NCBI GenBank assembly: GCA_020975725.1
Contig: QXJR01000028.1
Location: 310,001-374,000, forward strand
Origin: Picocystis sp. L7
Lineage: Eukaryota > Chlorophyta > Picocystophyceae > Picocystales > Picocystaceae
DNA: 64,000 nt
Reading direction: 5' to 3'
The notes under the pieces were generated by a model. The model worked only from the letters and a program-made list of their open reading frames with translations, was not told where the DNA came from and ran no database searches. The position numbers were made by a program, and so were the translations under genes. Within the stretch, counting starts at the first letter, position 1. Each line of letters starts with the position of its first letter. This document shows positions 1 to 12,588 of this stretch, in pieces.

Positions 1-3000
1 AAAGCACTTGCTCCTCCCTTTTTGAGAAGTTCAAGGACAAGAATGGACCTTTGGTGGCCGCATGCAGAACTACTTTGGAGCTTTACGTTAAGTACTGTGT
101 CAATGCGATTGACATCTTAGATGATGCAGTTGCAGCATTCAATCACAAAAATCCCAAAGTGAGAGCGCTTACCGGGCAGTGGCTTGCTGGTGTGGTTTCA
201 AATTGCAGTCGAAAACCAGCTATAGATCTCCAAAGAATACTACTCCCAATATGTGCAAAGGGTACTGCAGACAGTGATGCAGCAGTTCGAGCTGCGTCTT
301 TTGAAATCATTGCAGCATTTGCAAGGAAGCAGCAAGGTTTGCACTTTCTGGATAGGGTTGCAGATCAGATTGATGATAGCAAGAAGAAAACCCTCATGCA
401 AATGCTTGGATCTGTGGAAGAGAATTCTGCACCCGAACGCAGCACTAGCAATCAAGGTGCAAGTTCAAGTAAACCAGGCCAATCAAATCAAGTGAGCCGT
501 GTATCTTCGCGCCCAGTCAGTGCGTTGCAGAGGCGGAATGGGCCCAAACGGATGCCATCTCAAGGCAGCCTCACAAGAAGTAAAGCTGGGGACACGTCTC
601 AGCAGCCAGGAGGATTGCGCAGTGCCACCGAAATCGAGAAACCACAGATAAAGCCTATTCCCATAGAAGAATTGACCAGCACACTGGGCTTACTTATTGG
701 ACCTGCCGTGCTTGAAAATCTCAAATCCGCTTCATGGAAAGACCGTCTAGAAGCAGCAGGTCTCTTCTTGGAGTCAGTGAAAGAGATGATTGGAGAGAAT
801 CTGGACCGGAACACGAGAGCCCTTGTCCGTTTTCTTGCAGTGGTGCCAGGCTGGGCGGAGAAAAATTTTCAAGTCATGTCAAAGGTTATTGAGGTGTTCT
901 CATTCCTTGCATCTTCGTCCGGGTCGTTCGACAAACCAGAGGCCTATGTTATCCTTGAAGGCATCGTTGAGAGAGCTGCAGATCCGAAATTGAAAGGTCC
1001 TTGTGGCGAGTGCTTCAGCCTTATCGCTGAAGCTGTAGGTCCTGACTTTGTTTTTTCCACTCTGCATGAAAAGGCGGCAGCCCAGAAGAACCCAAAAGTG
1101 CTCTGTGATGTCTTGGGTTGGATGGGTTTCGCCTTGCAAGAGTTTGGTGGACGATGTGTTGAAACTGCCAAACTTGTTGGATGGTTGAGGATGGACTTGC
1201 AATCCACCAATGCAGCAGTGAGGAACGCGGCCATTGGGGTCCTGGGCATTCTGCATCGTTTCCATGGTGCAAGCATCAAATCGTTCTTGACCGATGTCAA
1301 GCCAGCATTGATGTCTTCCATTGATCTTGCCTTTTCGAAGTATCCATATGAAGGGAGTAATACTAGTCCACCTAAAAGGTCTGTTAGGTGTGAACAAAAG
1401 CTCACTGCCGAGATGACCGGAGAGGAATGCCCTCGAGCAGACATCAGCGAGCAGATATCAAGGGAACTGCTTGCACAGCTTGGCAGTCCCAACTGGAAGG
1501 AGAGGCAGGCTGCGCTTCAAGATGTATCCAAGATACTCGAGGAAAATAACTTCAGAATCGAGCCTTCTGTAGGCGATCTTATGCCAGCACTTCGAGCACG
1601 CTTAGCCGATACAAACAAAAATCTAATTGTCGCAGCCCTGTCTACTCTGGGACTTCTCTCAAGAGCCATGGGCCCCGGAATCGACAAACACACCAAGCTT
1701 ATCTTACCGGATGGATTAAAGAATGTGAACGACAACAAGAAGACCGTACGAGAAGCTGTGCTTCGAATGTCTGAGGATTGGAACAATGCAACAGATTCTG
1801 AAAAGACTTTGACTTACATGCTTGGTGCATCTGACGATTATAGAATCAGTGCCGATGGGAGGGCTGATCTCCTCACGTGGCTTTCTCTAAATGTCAGACA
1901 CAAAAACTTTGGGCTCAGCCTAGCTCAAGAAGTGTTGAAAGTTGGATCCCGTGGACTTACTGACAAGACTCCTCAGGTTCGCGATGCAGCTTCTGAACTC
2001 ATTGGTGCCTATGCTTCGCTGCACGGTAAGGATGTATTCGACGTGGCTTCTTCAGGAATTGGAAGTGAGAGACAAGGACTCGTCCTTGCATGCTTAGAAA
2101 GGTATGGCCTGTACACATCAGAGCCCAAGACTCCTCTTCCAACGTCGGTCCCTGCATCAAAGAAGCAAGTCGTCACGGCAAGCAAGTCTGAATCCAGGAT
2201 CTCAAGGACGGCGTCAAAATCATCAAGCATCCGTCTTGCGGAGCAGATGAATGCTGCGACTGGTCCACTTTTAATGCCGAATGGACTGAAGGAAGAGCGG
2301 GCAAGGAAGTTTGTGGTTGGGCGGATGAAATTTGAAGAGCCACGATCCGATGCCACAGAAACTCTCCAGAAGGACATGTCTGGTTTTGTTCGTGAGGACG
2401 TATTGTCGGGGCTCTTCAGCACGGACTTTAAGGTTCAATGCAAAAACATGGAAATGCTTAAGGGTTGTGCAGGGGATACTGTGGAGGAGTTGATTGGAAA
2501 CCTTGACTTGTTGTTCAGGCTCGTTGCTCTGAAAATGTGTGAGGGAAACATGCAAGTGCTTGTCAAATCTATTGAGTTGGGTCGGGACATCCTCAATGTT
2601 TTGTACAAAAGCCGGTACCAACTTTTGGACTTTGAAGCTGCTATATTGGTACCTTGTATCGTTGAGAAGAGTGGGCATAATCAGGACAGGATAAAAAAAC
2701 TGCACAGGGAGCTGTTGCGACACTGTGCCAAGATTCATCCACCAGTTAAAGTCTTCTCAGCGGTTGTGGAGGGACTGCAGTCAAAGAACAACCGTACAAA
2801 AGTGGAGTGTGTGGAGGAGCTTGGCCACATGATAGAGGCGCATGGCCTAGAAATTGTAGGAAAGACAGCCATTGCATCAATAGTAGCTCTGGTTGCCGAG
2901 CGTGATGCAGCGCTGCGCAGCGCAGCACTCAATACGCTTGCCATTGTTTATGCTCTCGTTGGAGAAGATATTTGGAGACTTGCTGGGCGTGTCAACGATG

Positions 3001-4688
3001 CCCAGAAAAGCCTGATGGAGGAGAAATTCAAGTACAAAGCAAAGCAACTGGCAAGACAAGGAATTGTGATTGGTCAGAAAGGCACCAGAAGCGAAGCAAA
3101 GCAAGCTCTCTCTCAACAGCATTCATACAAAGTTGAAGAACTGGTTCACACTAATTTTGATAGGCATTACCAATTCCAGCCACATGGTGAATCGGGTACC
3201 ACGCCAAACGCTCGTTGGCCAACCCCGGAGGCAAGATCTTTAAAATACAGTCCATCTGCCGAGCCCCTGCTTGAAGAATTGGAAAGGTCCCTGTTGCAGA
3301 TTCGATCTGCTGATGCCGAAGAGAACATTGAAGGAATGAAAGTTTTTTGCCACGAGCTTATGCAAGTCTTTACTGGAGAAGAAGAATCTGGCAGGTTAGC
3401 TATATTTGCACGTATAACTGATGATTTTGTTTCTGTTCTGGTCAAGCGCATCAGAAGCTACTTTGACCTAGTGATTGCTGGAAGAGCAAGTAGCACCCGG
3501 GCTTGCAAGTATGTCTTGAACTCGCTGATGCAAGTTTTCCAATCCCTGTCCCTTTCTGAGGCTGTCCTAGAAAGTACGCTTCGCGAGCTTTTGGTTGAGC
3601 TGTTGAGCCTCTTGCTAGATCAGGATCTTCCAACAGCTCAGGAAGGCACACAACTCTTGAAGGCCATAAATGTGTTAGCACTCAAAGTGCTGGAGAATGC
3701 AAAGCCAGATTACAGCTTTTCTATCTTGCTATCTTTCTTACGCCAACCAAGAAGTTCTTTTATGGGGAAACCCATATCAGATCCCAAAGCCCATTCAGAT
3801 TTGGTAATCAGATGCTTGATCAAGTTAACCAAGGGTCTTCCATCCTACATTCACATTCTGGACAAGGAGTCACTGTTGCTTTCAATCCATGCGTTTTTGT
3901 TGAGTTCCTCTGTCAAGGGTTCAGCTGAAAGTGACGACAACGGGGATCAACCTCTCAGAATGGTCAAGACTATCCTTTTTGTGATGACAAAGCTTCTAGG
4001 CCCGGAGATCCGTGGGTTTTTGAGCCGGGTACCGAGAGATATTGAACCAGCACCTGCAATCCACACTATCATTGACATGAACCTGGATAAGTTATACAGC
4101 GCAGGCACCCTTGCAAGGGAAGCAGATACACCGAACATCCAAACCAACGACACAGATGCTCCTATCTCTGAGTTGAATCAACAGCTTAAGGCAGAACTTG
4201 CCATTGTGTTCAAAAAGATTGGAGAGAAGTCCACGACGTCGGAAGGTCTGGAGAATCTCTATGATTTCAAGAAAGCCAATCCCCAAGTTGACATCAGCAA
4301 GCACCTTGCCAAAACTAGTGATGCCTTTCGCCTTTACATTGAACGTGGCCTAGCCAGAGTAGAGGCGCAGAGACAATCTAACCAACGCAGATCGCAACTG
4401 AATGAGCTTAATCACTCTGAGGTTCGCTCATCACTTGCCTCTCTTGAGGAAAGAATGAAGCAAATAAGGCAACGAGATAGATATGAGAGCAACAAGGATA
4501 CACTCAACAGTGAGGCCAAACCCAACTACACCTTGGATGACATCAAATCTCGGATCGATAGGATTCGCGGGGAACCGATGCGAGAGAACTCTTACCCTCA
4601 GCCTGGAATATCTCCACCAAATTCTTCTGCTTTTACCCTTGAACAGCTTCAGCGGCGCATGGCTCAGCTGCAGAGAGATAATCAGTAA
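1..4688 (+). CDS. MOR1: MOR1/GEM1-type XMAP215 microtubule polymerase, 5' end outside window
   Basis: The frame is open from base 3 to the TAA at 4686-4688 (about 1,562 codons, no intron) and has no start here; the 5' part lies left of the window (Arabidopsis MOR1 is about 1,980 residues). It begins inside TOG2 (LFEKFKDKN is a MOR1-like TOG2 string). TOG3 follows at about 670-1335, TOG4 at about 1460-2100 (SPNWKERQAAL), TOG5 at about 2390-3065 and the plant-type C-terminal region at about 3240-4350 (FKKIGEKS ... NPQVDI). The last 80 residues hold three short helical repeats (LEERMKQIRQ, IKSRIDRIRG, LQRRMAQLQ), as in land-plant MOR1. TOG arrays bind tubulin dimers and speed growth at microtubule plus ends; this acts in cortical arrays, spindle and phragmoplast. 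A TGTAA, a possible poly(A) signal, lies at 4717-4721. Family assignment is secure. Confidence 0.96.
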   Translation, partial: STCSSLFEKFKDKNGPLVAACRTTLELYVKYCVNAIDILDDAVAAFNHKNPKVRALTGQWLAGVVSNCSRKPAIDLQRILLPICAKGTADSDAAVRAASFEIIAAFARKQQGLHFLDRVADQIDDSKKKTLMQMLGSVEENSAPERSTSNQGASSSKPGQSNQVSRVSSRPVSALQRRNGPKRMPSQGSLTRSKAGDTSQQPGGLRSATEIEKPQIKPIPIEELTSTLGLLIGPAVLENLKSASWKDRLEAAGLFLESVKEMIGENLDRNTRALVRFLAVVPGWAEKNFQVMSKVIEVFSFLASSSGSFDKPEAYVILEGIVERAADPKLKGPCGECFSLIAEAVGPDFVFSTLHEKAAAQKNPKVLCDVLGWMGFALQEFGGRCVETAKLVGWLRMDLQSTNAAVRNAAIGVLGILHRFHGASIKSFLTDVKPALMSSIDLAFSKYPYEGSNTSPPKRSVRCEQKLTAEMTGEECPRADISEQISRELLAQLGSPNWKERQAALQDVSKILEENNFRIEPSVGDLMPALRARLADTNKNLIVAALSTLGLLSRAMGPGIDKHTKLILPDGLKNVNDNKKTVREAVLRMSEDWNNATDSEKTLTYMLGASDDYRISADGRADLLTWLSLNVRHKNFGLSLAQEVLKVGSRGLTDKTPQVRDAASELIGAYASLHGKDVFDVASSGIGSERQGLVLACLERYGLYTSEPKTPLPTSVPASKKQVVTASKSESRISRTASKSSSIRLAEQMNAATGPLLMPNGLKEERARKFVVGRMKFEEPRSDATETLQKDMSGFVREDVLSGLFSTDFKVQCKNMEMLKGCAGDTVEELIGNLDLLFRLVALKMCEGNMQVLVKSIELGRDILNVLYKSRYQLLDFEAAILVPCIVEKSGHNQDRIKKLHRELLRHCAKIHPPVKVFSAVVEGLQSKNNRTKVECVEELGHMIEAHGLEIVGKTAIASIVALVAERDAALRSAALNTLAIVYALVGEDIWRLAGRVNDAQKSLMEEKFKYKAKQLARQGIVIGQKGTRSEAKQALSQQHSYKVEELVHTNFDRHYQFQPHGESGTTPNARWPTPEARSLKYSPSAEPLLEELERSLLQIRSADAEENIEGMKVFCHELMQVFTGEEESGRLAIFARITDDFVSVLVKRIRSYFDLVIAGRASSTRACKYVLNSLMQVFQSLSLSEAVLESTLRELLVELLSLLLDQDLPTAQEGTQLLKAINVLALKVLENAKPDYSFSILLSFLRQPRSSFMGKPISDPKAHSDLVIRCLIKLTKGLPSYIHILDKESLLLSIHAFLLSSSVKGSAESDDNGDQPLRMVKTILFVMTKLLGPEIRGFLSRVPRDIEPAPAIHTIIDMNLDKLYSAGTLAREADTPNIQTNDTDAPISELNQQLKAELAIVFKKIGEKSTTSEGLENLYDFKKANPQVDISKHLAKTSDAFRLYIERGLARVEAQRQSNQRRSQLNELNHSEVRSSLASLEERMKQIRQRDRYESNKDTLNSEAKPNYTLDDIKSRIDRIRGEPMRENSYPQPGISPPNSSAFTLEQLQRRMAQLQRDNQ

Positions 4689-5734
4689 GGGGAATAATCT
4701 ATGCTTTTCACAGCCTTGTAAACTAGGCTTGTGCAATGTCAACGCAGCGCCAGTTTCCCATCTTCAAGCCCGTTGGAAGTAGGAAGAACGCACTACACTG
4801 TTACACACGCTCATCGATATCCCCCATGTGCTTGTGGCAGCATATATTTCCGTGCTCCGAAGTCTCGAGCATGTGTTGCACTTGATGAGTCCATGTCTAA
4901 AGATTTTCATATGGCGAAATGGTCGAGGCCCTCACAATCCCCGAACGTGTTGCACGTGGGGCCAAAAGCGCTGCATTTGCACTCTTTGCGAGATTCATCC
5001 ACCAAGTATGCCTCGTGCCCACCCTGCGGAATAGCATTCCGAAGCTTCTCCCTTGACTTGCATCTTGCACTTGCAATGTTCGTCCCATACAAATTCGATG
5101 CTGCCCTAGATGCTTTCGCGTAAGCAACCTTCGATCTCTTAGAATACTCGTTCACCTCACATCTATTGGTTCTCCATCCGGTGAACGTTTTCCAAGCGCT
5201 TTGATGGGATGCTTCCTACCATGACATGGTCACATGCACCATGGAGCGGTCTACTCTCGCCACATGGTCAGACTAGGTTGCTATTCATGAGTAGAGGTAA
5301 ATTTTGCATGTCCCACGTTCAACCTAGCCTCTAAATTGTTTTAATGTGGGGCAAGGAACACTTTTAGCGGAAAGATGTGACGAGTAGTTCCGCCCACTTC
5401 AACCCGAGGAATGGAGCCATCAAAGAGTCGCAAGATCGAATGCTGGTTGAGGTTTTATCCCTTCGTTCGAGCCATGGCACCTCCAACACTACGAAGGTTC
5501 GATTGAAAGATGATCTCTTGTATGGCTTGATGAACGCCACTCTTCACCCAGTCCCCGTCTAGGGATCGGGCGGGTTTCATTGTTGTCGGAGGTGCAAGGG
5601 CAGGAGGCACGCCATGCGGGCTGATGTTGTACCTCTTTCCTTCGATCGGCCCGGTTCTTTTTGCATTCATCATCTACGGTGCTTCATGGTCAAGGACCTC
5701 TAGACCCTCTCGTCGCACCCTTTCGGGTTCCTCC

Positions 5735-7320
<1,586 letters not shown>

Positions 7321-7390
7321 GAGGCAGCCGCATGATTCAACTTGGACAATCTTTTGCACGCGTGCTGCTTGTAACGACTCTCCATCGATT

Positions 7391-7920
7391 CTAGTAACCA
7401 ACGTTCCTCAAATAATCTGCAAGTCTCTCCACGACTGCGTTTGTTCCTTCGGGCTTGATCTCTTCGGAGTACGCTGCTATCAGTACACACTGTCCTGTCT
7501 TGCAGCAGATGACCCCTGTAGACCCCTTTTTCGCGTGGATGTTCTCCTCCGACGCTTTTATTAGCATGTGCTTGACGCCTCCTATCTTGAGTCCCTCTGC
7601 ATACAAGTTGGAGGCGTCTTCGAATCCACTGACGATGCACCGGACTTCATCCGGCGTGATCTGTGGTTCCAGATCTGCGTCAGTGTTGTCTTTTCACTCT
7701 CGCGCCGCACGCATCGAACGCACGCCACGTTCGTTTCCGGGACGTCCACCGATCGTTCCACGCCCTTTCGAGTCGCCGACGTGCGGTTGCGACGCCTTCC
7801 CACGTGGCGCACCTCCAATCCTTGGTTGGCCCAGATCACGCCGTCCAGGCCTGCGATGCACGCACTCGAGACGCATCCGGTGTCCACCAGCTGTTCGTCC
7901 ACGTACTCTTGCCAGGACAT
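7391..7920 (-). CDS. Profilin, two exons with an unresolved junction
   Basis: Exon 1 begins at ATG 7920 (MSWQEYVDEQLV, the classical profilin start) and runs to WANQGLE at 7813, followed by gtgcgcc. Exon 2 ends at the stop 7391-7393 and encodes DLEPQITPDEV, YAEGLKIGGVKHM, CCKTGQCVLIAAY and VVERLADYLRNVGY, the actin- and poly-proline-binding C-terminal half. It binds G-actin and feeds formins. Oddity: the natural donor after codon 36 is phase 0, while the only nearby acceptors (cag before 7674, or aaaag about 15 nt upstream) need phase 1. A donor at 7793 would restore phase but add about 7 residues. Either that donor, a small extra exon or a sequence error is needed. The family call is firm; the exact model is not. 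Confidence 0.88.
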
Positions 7921-9648
7921 GGCGCCTCTTCCACCGATCCCGCTCCTGTTGCGAACGCGAATGCGACGTGCACGTGCGACGCGATGGATGCGTTCGATCC
8001 AAGACGGATGCGACACTTTCTGGACCGACTCGAACCACCAGGGTTTAGGGACAAAGGAAGGACACAGGAAAGGAACCACACGCCTTGGCTTGGGCCCTAC
8101 CGGTCGATCAATGGCCATGAAAAGCACAACCCATGAACAAGCCATGCATGCGTGGCCATGACAAGGGACCGTGGGGAGGTCCCTCGGGTGCTTGAACGCG
8201 GCAATTGCGCGAGGGAGGTCCAAGGTGCATGCCCAAAGGTTGGCAAGCAAAGAGCAAGCGGAGAACCGTCGTGTTGTTCGAGGCTCGTGCACGGCAACGT
8301 CGCGAATGCCACACCGTGCACACTGGATGTGCTCTGCGGGAGGAACATCCTTGCAGGACCAACGAGGAAGCGGGATGCCCTTCGCGTGATATTGCGCGTG
8401 TGCCCCGCACAACAACACTCGAAACCAATCTCGCGTGGAAAGGTGGCATGGGAGTTTTGCGATTGAAACACGAACAAGCGTTCCTTCACAACACACAAGC
8501 TCTCAATAAGATCGTTCATACATTCCGATCACAAGCCATCGTCAAAAGCCATCTTGTACCTTGTGTCAAGAAAGAGGGATCTTCCTAGTCCTCCCATGGT
8601 CGTGGTTGAGAATACCATGGTCAATCCACGTATGCAATGCTAGGAGCGCAAGCTCTATGCATCACGACGCACGGCTTTGCTACATTGGGTTTCCGAAGGG
8701 TCTTCCATTGGCAAATGCATCCCATTGCCTGGGGCTTGTCCGCTCGAGATCCACAACAGGCCGTTGTCGAGGGCACATCCAGATTGCCGTCAAGTGTGAG
8801 GAATAGAAACTCGCACCTTGATCGATATCGAAGTGCGCATATGAAAGCTTTTCAATCCATAGAAGCTCACCTTTCGATCAAGTTTAACTTGTCGCATTGT
8901 TTGCCAACGGGACACAAATGCCGTCATCGCAAAAGTGGAAGGAAATTGTATCATTGGAAACATATGTATTCGAAAAAGATGTCTTGTTTTCGTGTACGAT
9001 ACCATGAAGGGTGTTCCTCAAAATCAAGATGATGACCACATTCTTCTTTGATGCTACTTGCAGGCTGGTTCGTTCACTCTAGCAACGAAAGGGTTGATAG
9101 TGAGCAACACCATAAATGAATTCAAACCCAACATATGCTGGACAACCTCGAAGGTGCACCCCTTAGCATGTAGTGCAGTGTGAGTTGGTTTTCTATCCAA
9201 GGATGTATAATGCATACGTTGATCATGCGATGACTAGAAAACGAGTAGCTTTTCTTGGGTATGTAAAGCAAGGTATTTGGCGCTGAAGCGGGAAGTTCTA
9301 TTTGAAGGACCGAAAGCCAGCATCATATTGCCACACAACTAGATTCCGAACTATATGAAGCCACGGCGGCGTTACGTACTCCAAACATACGACTACTACG
9401 TGCAGTAAGGGGATAGACAAGTTAGAAGATGAGTTTTACAAGGTGCATGCAATGAGTTCACGCCACAAAAGTCTGATAGAGTTGTACAGAAGCTACGCAA
9501 TCATCATCCCCTGGCCTTCATCAGACGGTCTCGGGGTTCAAAAGCAGGCCATCATTGCAGCCCATGCTGTAGAAAAGACCTGGTTTACATCCTGGCAACC
9601 ACCCGAGGAGGCCAATCAAATGGCAAAAGATTGGTGAGATAGAAAACT
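7921..9648. other. Intergenic, profilin 5' flank and REF/SRPP 3' flank
   Basis: No gene recognised in 1.7 kb. The part nearest profilin is GC-rich and holds a telo-box on the minus strand. The rest (about 8500-9450) is more AT-rich, with only short frames on both strands. Confidence 0.55.
8040..8050 (-). promoter_or_regulatory. Telo-box (CCCTAAACCCT on minus strand)
   Basis: AGGGTTTAGGG on the plus strand, a perfect telomere-type 11-mer, 120-130 bp upstream of the profilin start codon. This is a typical telo-box distance in plants. Role inferred. Confidence 0.5.
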
Positions 9649-10810
9649 CTATGAGGCTGCAATGGTAGGCTTCAGAGTCTCCGTCAACCTTGTATAGTAG
9701 GAAGAAGATGCTATCTTGGAAAGGTAAGGAGACAAGTAAGGTGCCAGGCGCTTCTGGTAAGTGGAGCTGGTGTTGATGGACTGAAGCATCCCTGTGCCCG
9801 ACGAAACCAAGCTGGCATAGCGTGGGTCCTTCGTGACTGTCTTGAGAGCCGCAAAGTACTTCTCCTGCGCTGCTGCCACTGCTGGTTCGTACGAAGCAAT
9901 TGCATGCTTCACTGGGCCCAGATCCTTGAAGTCTGTCCATGCCTGCATCACCCTCTCCGTCAAAACGGAATGGCTGACAGTAGGGAGTGCAGCCCTGGCA
10001 TCGGAAACGGACTTCAAAAGAGATTCTCCTGCTTCCTTGACGACAGGTGTCACACCCTGCGATCTCACCATGTCGACAGTATTTTCGATCTTCTTGAAGT
10101 ATTCTTCCCTGAGTTGCTCCAGGAACTCTATCTGCTTCTCGCTCTGAGAAAGCAGACTGGTGTACGCACCTTGTGCCATCTTGACCGGTCGGCTTGGCAG
10201 GACTCGGTTGGAGTAGATGCTCCACACGCCCAGGATGGTCTCGTCCACCTGCAAGTTTGTCACAACGTCAGTTTCTCCGCCACAAACTGCAGTTGCCCTT
10301 GCGAATCTTGGTGCGGGCATCGGGTCATGGCCTTACCTTGCTATCCACAGCATTCAAGATCTTGGGCACTTCCGGTTCGAACTTGTGATACAGCGGTCCA
10401 GCGAATTGGCCGATCTTGCACTCGAGATTATCGAGTCCAGGCTGTTTTTCGGAATGCAAGACATAACCTCGTCAGCCGTCCGTTCCCGTTCCGCTCCTTC
10501 GTACCGGGTTCGCCCACGTTGTTTCCACCTCGCTCACCTTGATCATGTCCGGTGCCACGTTTTTCGTCGACTGGTACATGTCGGTGGCACGCTTGCTTCC
10601 CCAGCACGCGTAGTCTTTCACAAACTCCAGTCGCTTGAGCGAGGTGTCGGTGGCGTCCACTTCCATCTCGGATCCTACGACGGCGGTTCCCACCGTCGGC
10701 TGTTCCATCGTTTGCATCTCTGCACGGTCTTTTCCTTCCTTCTCCGCCCTTTCGCGATGCAAGCTGCGTGGCTGATCCGTGTCCAAGGATGACGTAAGGC
10801 GTGTGTCCAT
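9649..10810 (-). CDS. REF/SRPP-family (lipid-droplet-associated) protein, three exons
   Basis: Exons 10538-10810, 10337-10441 and 9649-10248, all joined in phase 0, give 325 residues. The donors are AAG|gtgagc and AAG|gtaagg. Joined sequence reads LKRLEFVKDYACWGS, MIK-PGLDNLECKIGQFAGPLY, KILNAVDSK-VDETILGVW. This follows the order of the rubber elongation factor / small rubber particle protein domain (LKYLDFVQ..., PGVQTVE..VGPVY, VDRKVD). In plants without rubber these proteins (LDAPs) coat cytosolic lipid droplets and aid stress tolerance. The C-terminal part is amphipathic, with no membrane span. The start is uncertain: ATG 10810 gives an N-terminal extension; ATGs at 10717 or 10708 are alternatives. 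The gene is head-to-head with the EMSY-like gene. Confidence 0.85.
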
Positions 10811-11623
10811 GCCACTGTCGGATCTGTCGGTTCGAGGACCTCCCTCGAGCGCCAGCCCGTCCCTCCCCCATGCGCCCCTCCCAGGGAGACGCACCCGCAG
10901 AGGAATCGAACGAAGGACGAAGGAAGATCCTCTGCGGGAAGGGGCTTAAAAGGGGACACGTGGGGGGCAGGGGATCTCCACCGTCCGCTCTCCCCCGGCA
11001 TCTCCCGGTGCCGCAGAGGGACGCTCCCCCCTCCCCTCCCCGCCCCAGGCCACGTCCCGTCCTCTGCGACGCACGATCCCGCTCCCCCCCTCCCCCCGAA
11101 CGGGTGGATCCCGCCCCGGGTGCGAAGTTTACGATGGAATTAACCTCGAAGTTAAGCGACGTGTTCACGTTCGTGGCGACGTTGGCGGCTTCGCACGCGC
11201 GCTCGAACGAAGCGCTTCTCCTCGCTTTTTGGCGCCACACGCGCCTCGTTTCGCCTCGAAAGAGCGCACAGAGAGGCACAGGCAGCCCTTCGAAAGAAAG
11301 GAAGGAAGAAAGCGCCATGTCGGGTGAGGACGAAGCGAAACGCGAGCGCAGCACGGAGGACGATGGACGAGGACGAAACGCGACACAAGGACGCTTTCGA
11401 GACGCGTCCTTGCAAGACGAAGCGATAAAATGCGAGGCAGGAACGCAGTGGAACGTTGTGCGAACGTGGGAGGCTGACCGAATGGCCGTGTCGAACGAAA
11501 CGTTACTTGCACGCGATCACGAACGACGCCTCGGTTCATCCGGGCTCGTGCTCTCGACGCGAAATGCAACCGACGAAAACAAACTGCGACCTGCGATGGT
11601 GTTGTGGTCGACGGAACGCAGCG
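10811..11623. promoter_or_regulatory. Bidirectional upstream region of REF/SRPP and EMSY-like genes
   Basis: An 813-bp GC-rich region. It holds CCGCAGAGG at 10896-10904 and 11011-11019, CCTCTGCGG at 10929-10937, a variant CCTCTGCGA at 11061-11069, a TATA-like CTTTTAAG on the minus strand at 10945-10952 and TTAACCTCG at 11140-11148. Four copies of one 9-mer family within 175 bp suggest a regulatory element. No gene seen. Confidence 0.55.
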
Positions 11624-12519
11624 ATGAAGTTCCTCGAACATGAAGCGTACATGGCAGTGATGCGCGCGCTGGCTGTCAAACCCATGGACTGGGTGAGTGC
11701 GAAACTTGAAAGGCTGCTCAAGGCGAAACGAGCACGAGCAAACAAGCCACGCGTGAAGGTACGAGATGGCTGACACCGTTCGATCGGGAACGTATGGGAT
11801 GCGATGCTTCACATTGGATGCTGCAGGGCAAAGAAAAGCTGCTCACAGACCTACGCAAAGAGCTGAACATCACCAATGACCAGCATGCCCAGTTTCTGGG
11901 TACTATCATGGAGGACGAGATTGTGATTCATGTGCGTGAAAAGGGTCCAAGCGCAAAGGTTTCGAAAGACCTGAGGAAGAAAGTGGAGGGTGCAAGACCT
12001 AGCCTCGCCGGTGCAACAACGCCCACCGCCAAGAAATCGAAAAAGGAAAAACCCAAGCCCCCCCCAGCGTACGGTACAGGGGCCCAGCGCAAGGCAGCAC
12101 CCACTACGAAAATCGACGAGTATGTGGGCAAAAAAGTCAAGCGATGGTGGCAAGACGAAGGTGCGTGGTTCGATGGCATCGTGACAGATTACAAACCAGA
12201 CCAGGGTCACTGCATCGTCTATGACTTCAATACGGAAAACGAAAGCTTTGAGTGGTATGACATCAGAAGGTCGTCCACAGATGAATGTGTAGTTCTTGAT
12301 GGTCCTCCTGTTACCAACCAGGCTGGAGCAGCTGGTGGACCGTTCACACCAAATGGAGCTGGTCCTTCACCATTCTCCACGAAAGTAACAACTTGCACCA
12401 CAGCCGAAGAATTGGAAAATCTTAAAAGCGAGATTCGAGCTAGAGAGGAGCAGCTCAGGAGGGAGCTCGATGCCATGTCGGACTCAGAATCAGACATGTC
12501 TGATGATGGGGCTGCATAG
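11624..12519 (+). CDS. EML: EMSY-LIKE (ENT + Tudor/Agenet) chromatin protein, two exons
   Basis: Exons 11624-11692 and 11827-12519 join in phase 0 (TGG|gtgagt ... gctgcag|GGC) to give 253 residues. The junction rebuilds an ENT domain: LEHEAYMAVMRAL...MDW-GKEKLLTDLRKELNITNDQH, like EMSY-LIKE LEKEAYGSVLRAF...LITELRKEL. A basic linker follows, then a Tudor/Agenet domain (YVGKKVKRWW..GAWFDGIVTDYKPD..HCIVYDF..ESFEWYDI) and a C-terminal coiled coil with REEQLRRELDAM and an acidic tail. In Arabidopsis, EMLs act in the nucleus in chromatin regulation, immunity and seed development. The initiator is chosen because the ENT domain begins at once; an upstream in-frame ATG near 11563 is possible. Stop codons of this gene and DPB2 are 69 bp apart. 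Confidence 0.9.
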
Positions 12520-12588
12520 ATCTATCCTCTCAGGTGGAGACATCGTTTTGTGTTCAACCTGCAGTGAAGTTGTTCCAGCTTGTGTCTT

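Noticed and set aside
7582-8496. A 304-codon minus-strand frame through profilin exon 1
   Set aside because: Only residues 7813-7920 are profilin; the rest is promoter and intron read-through.
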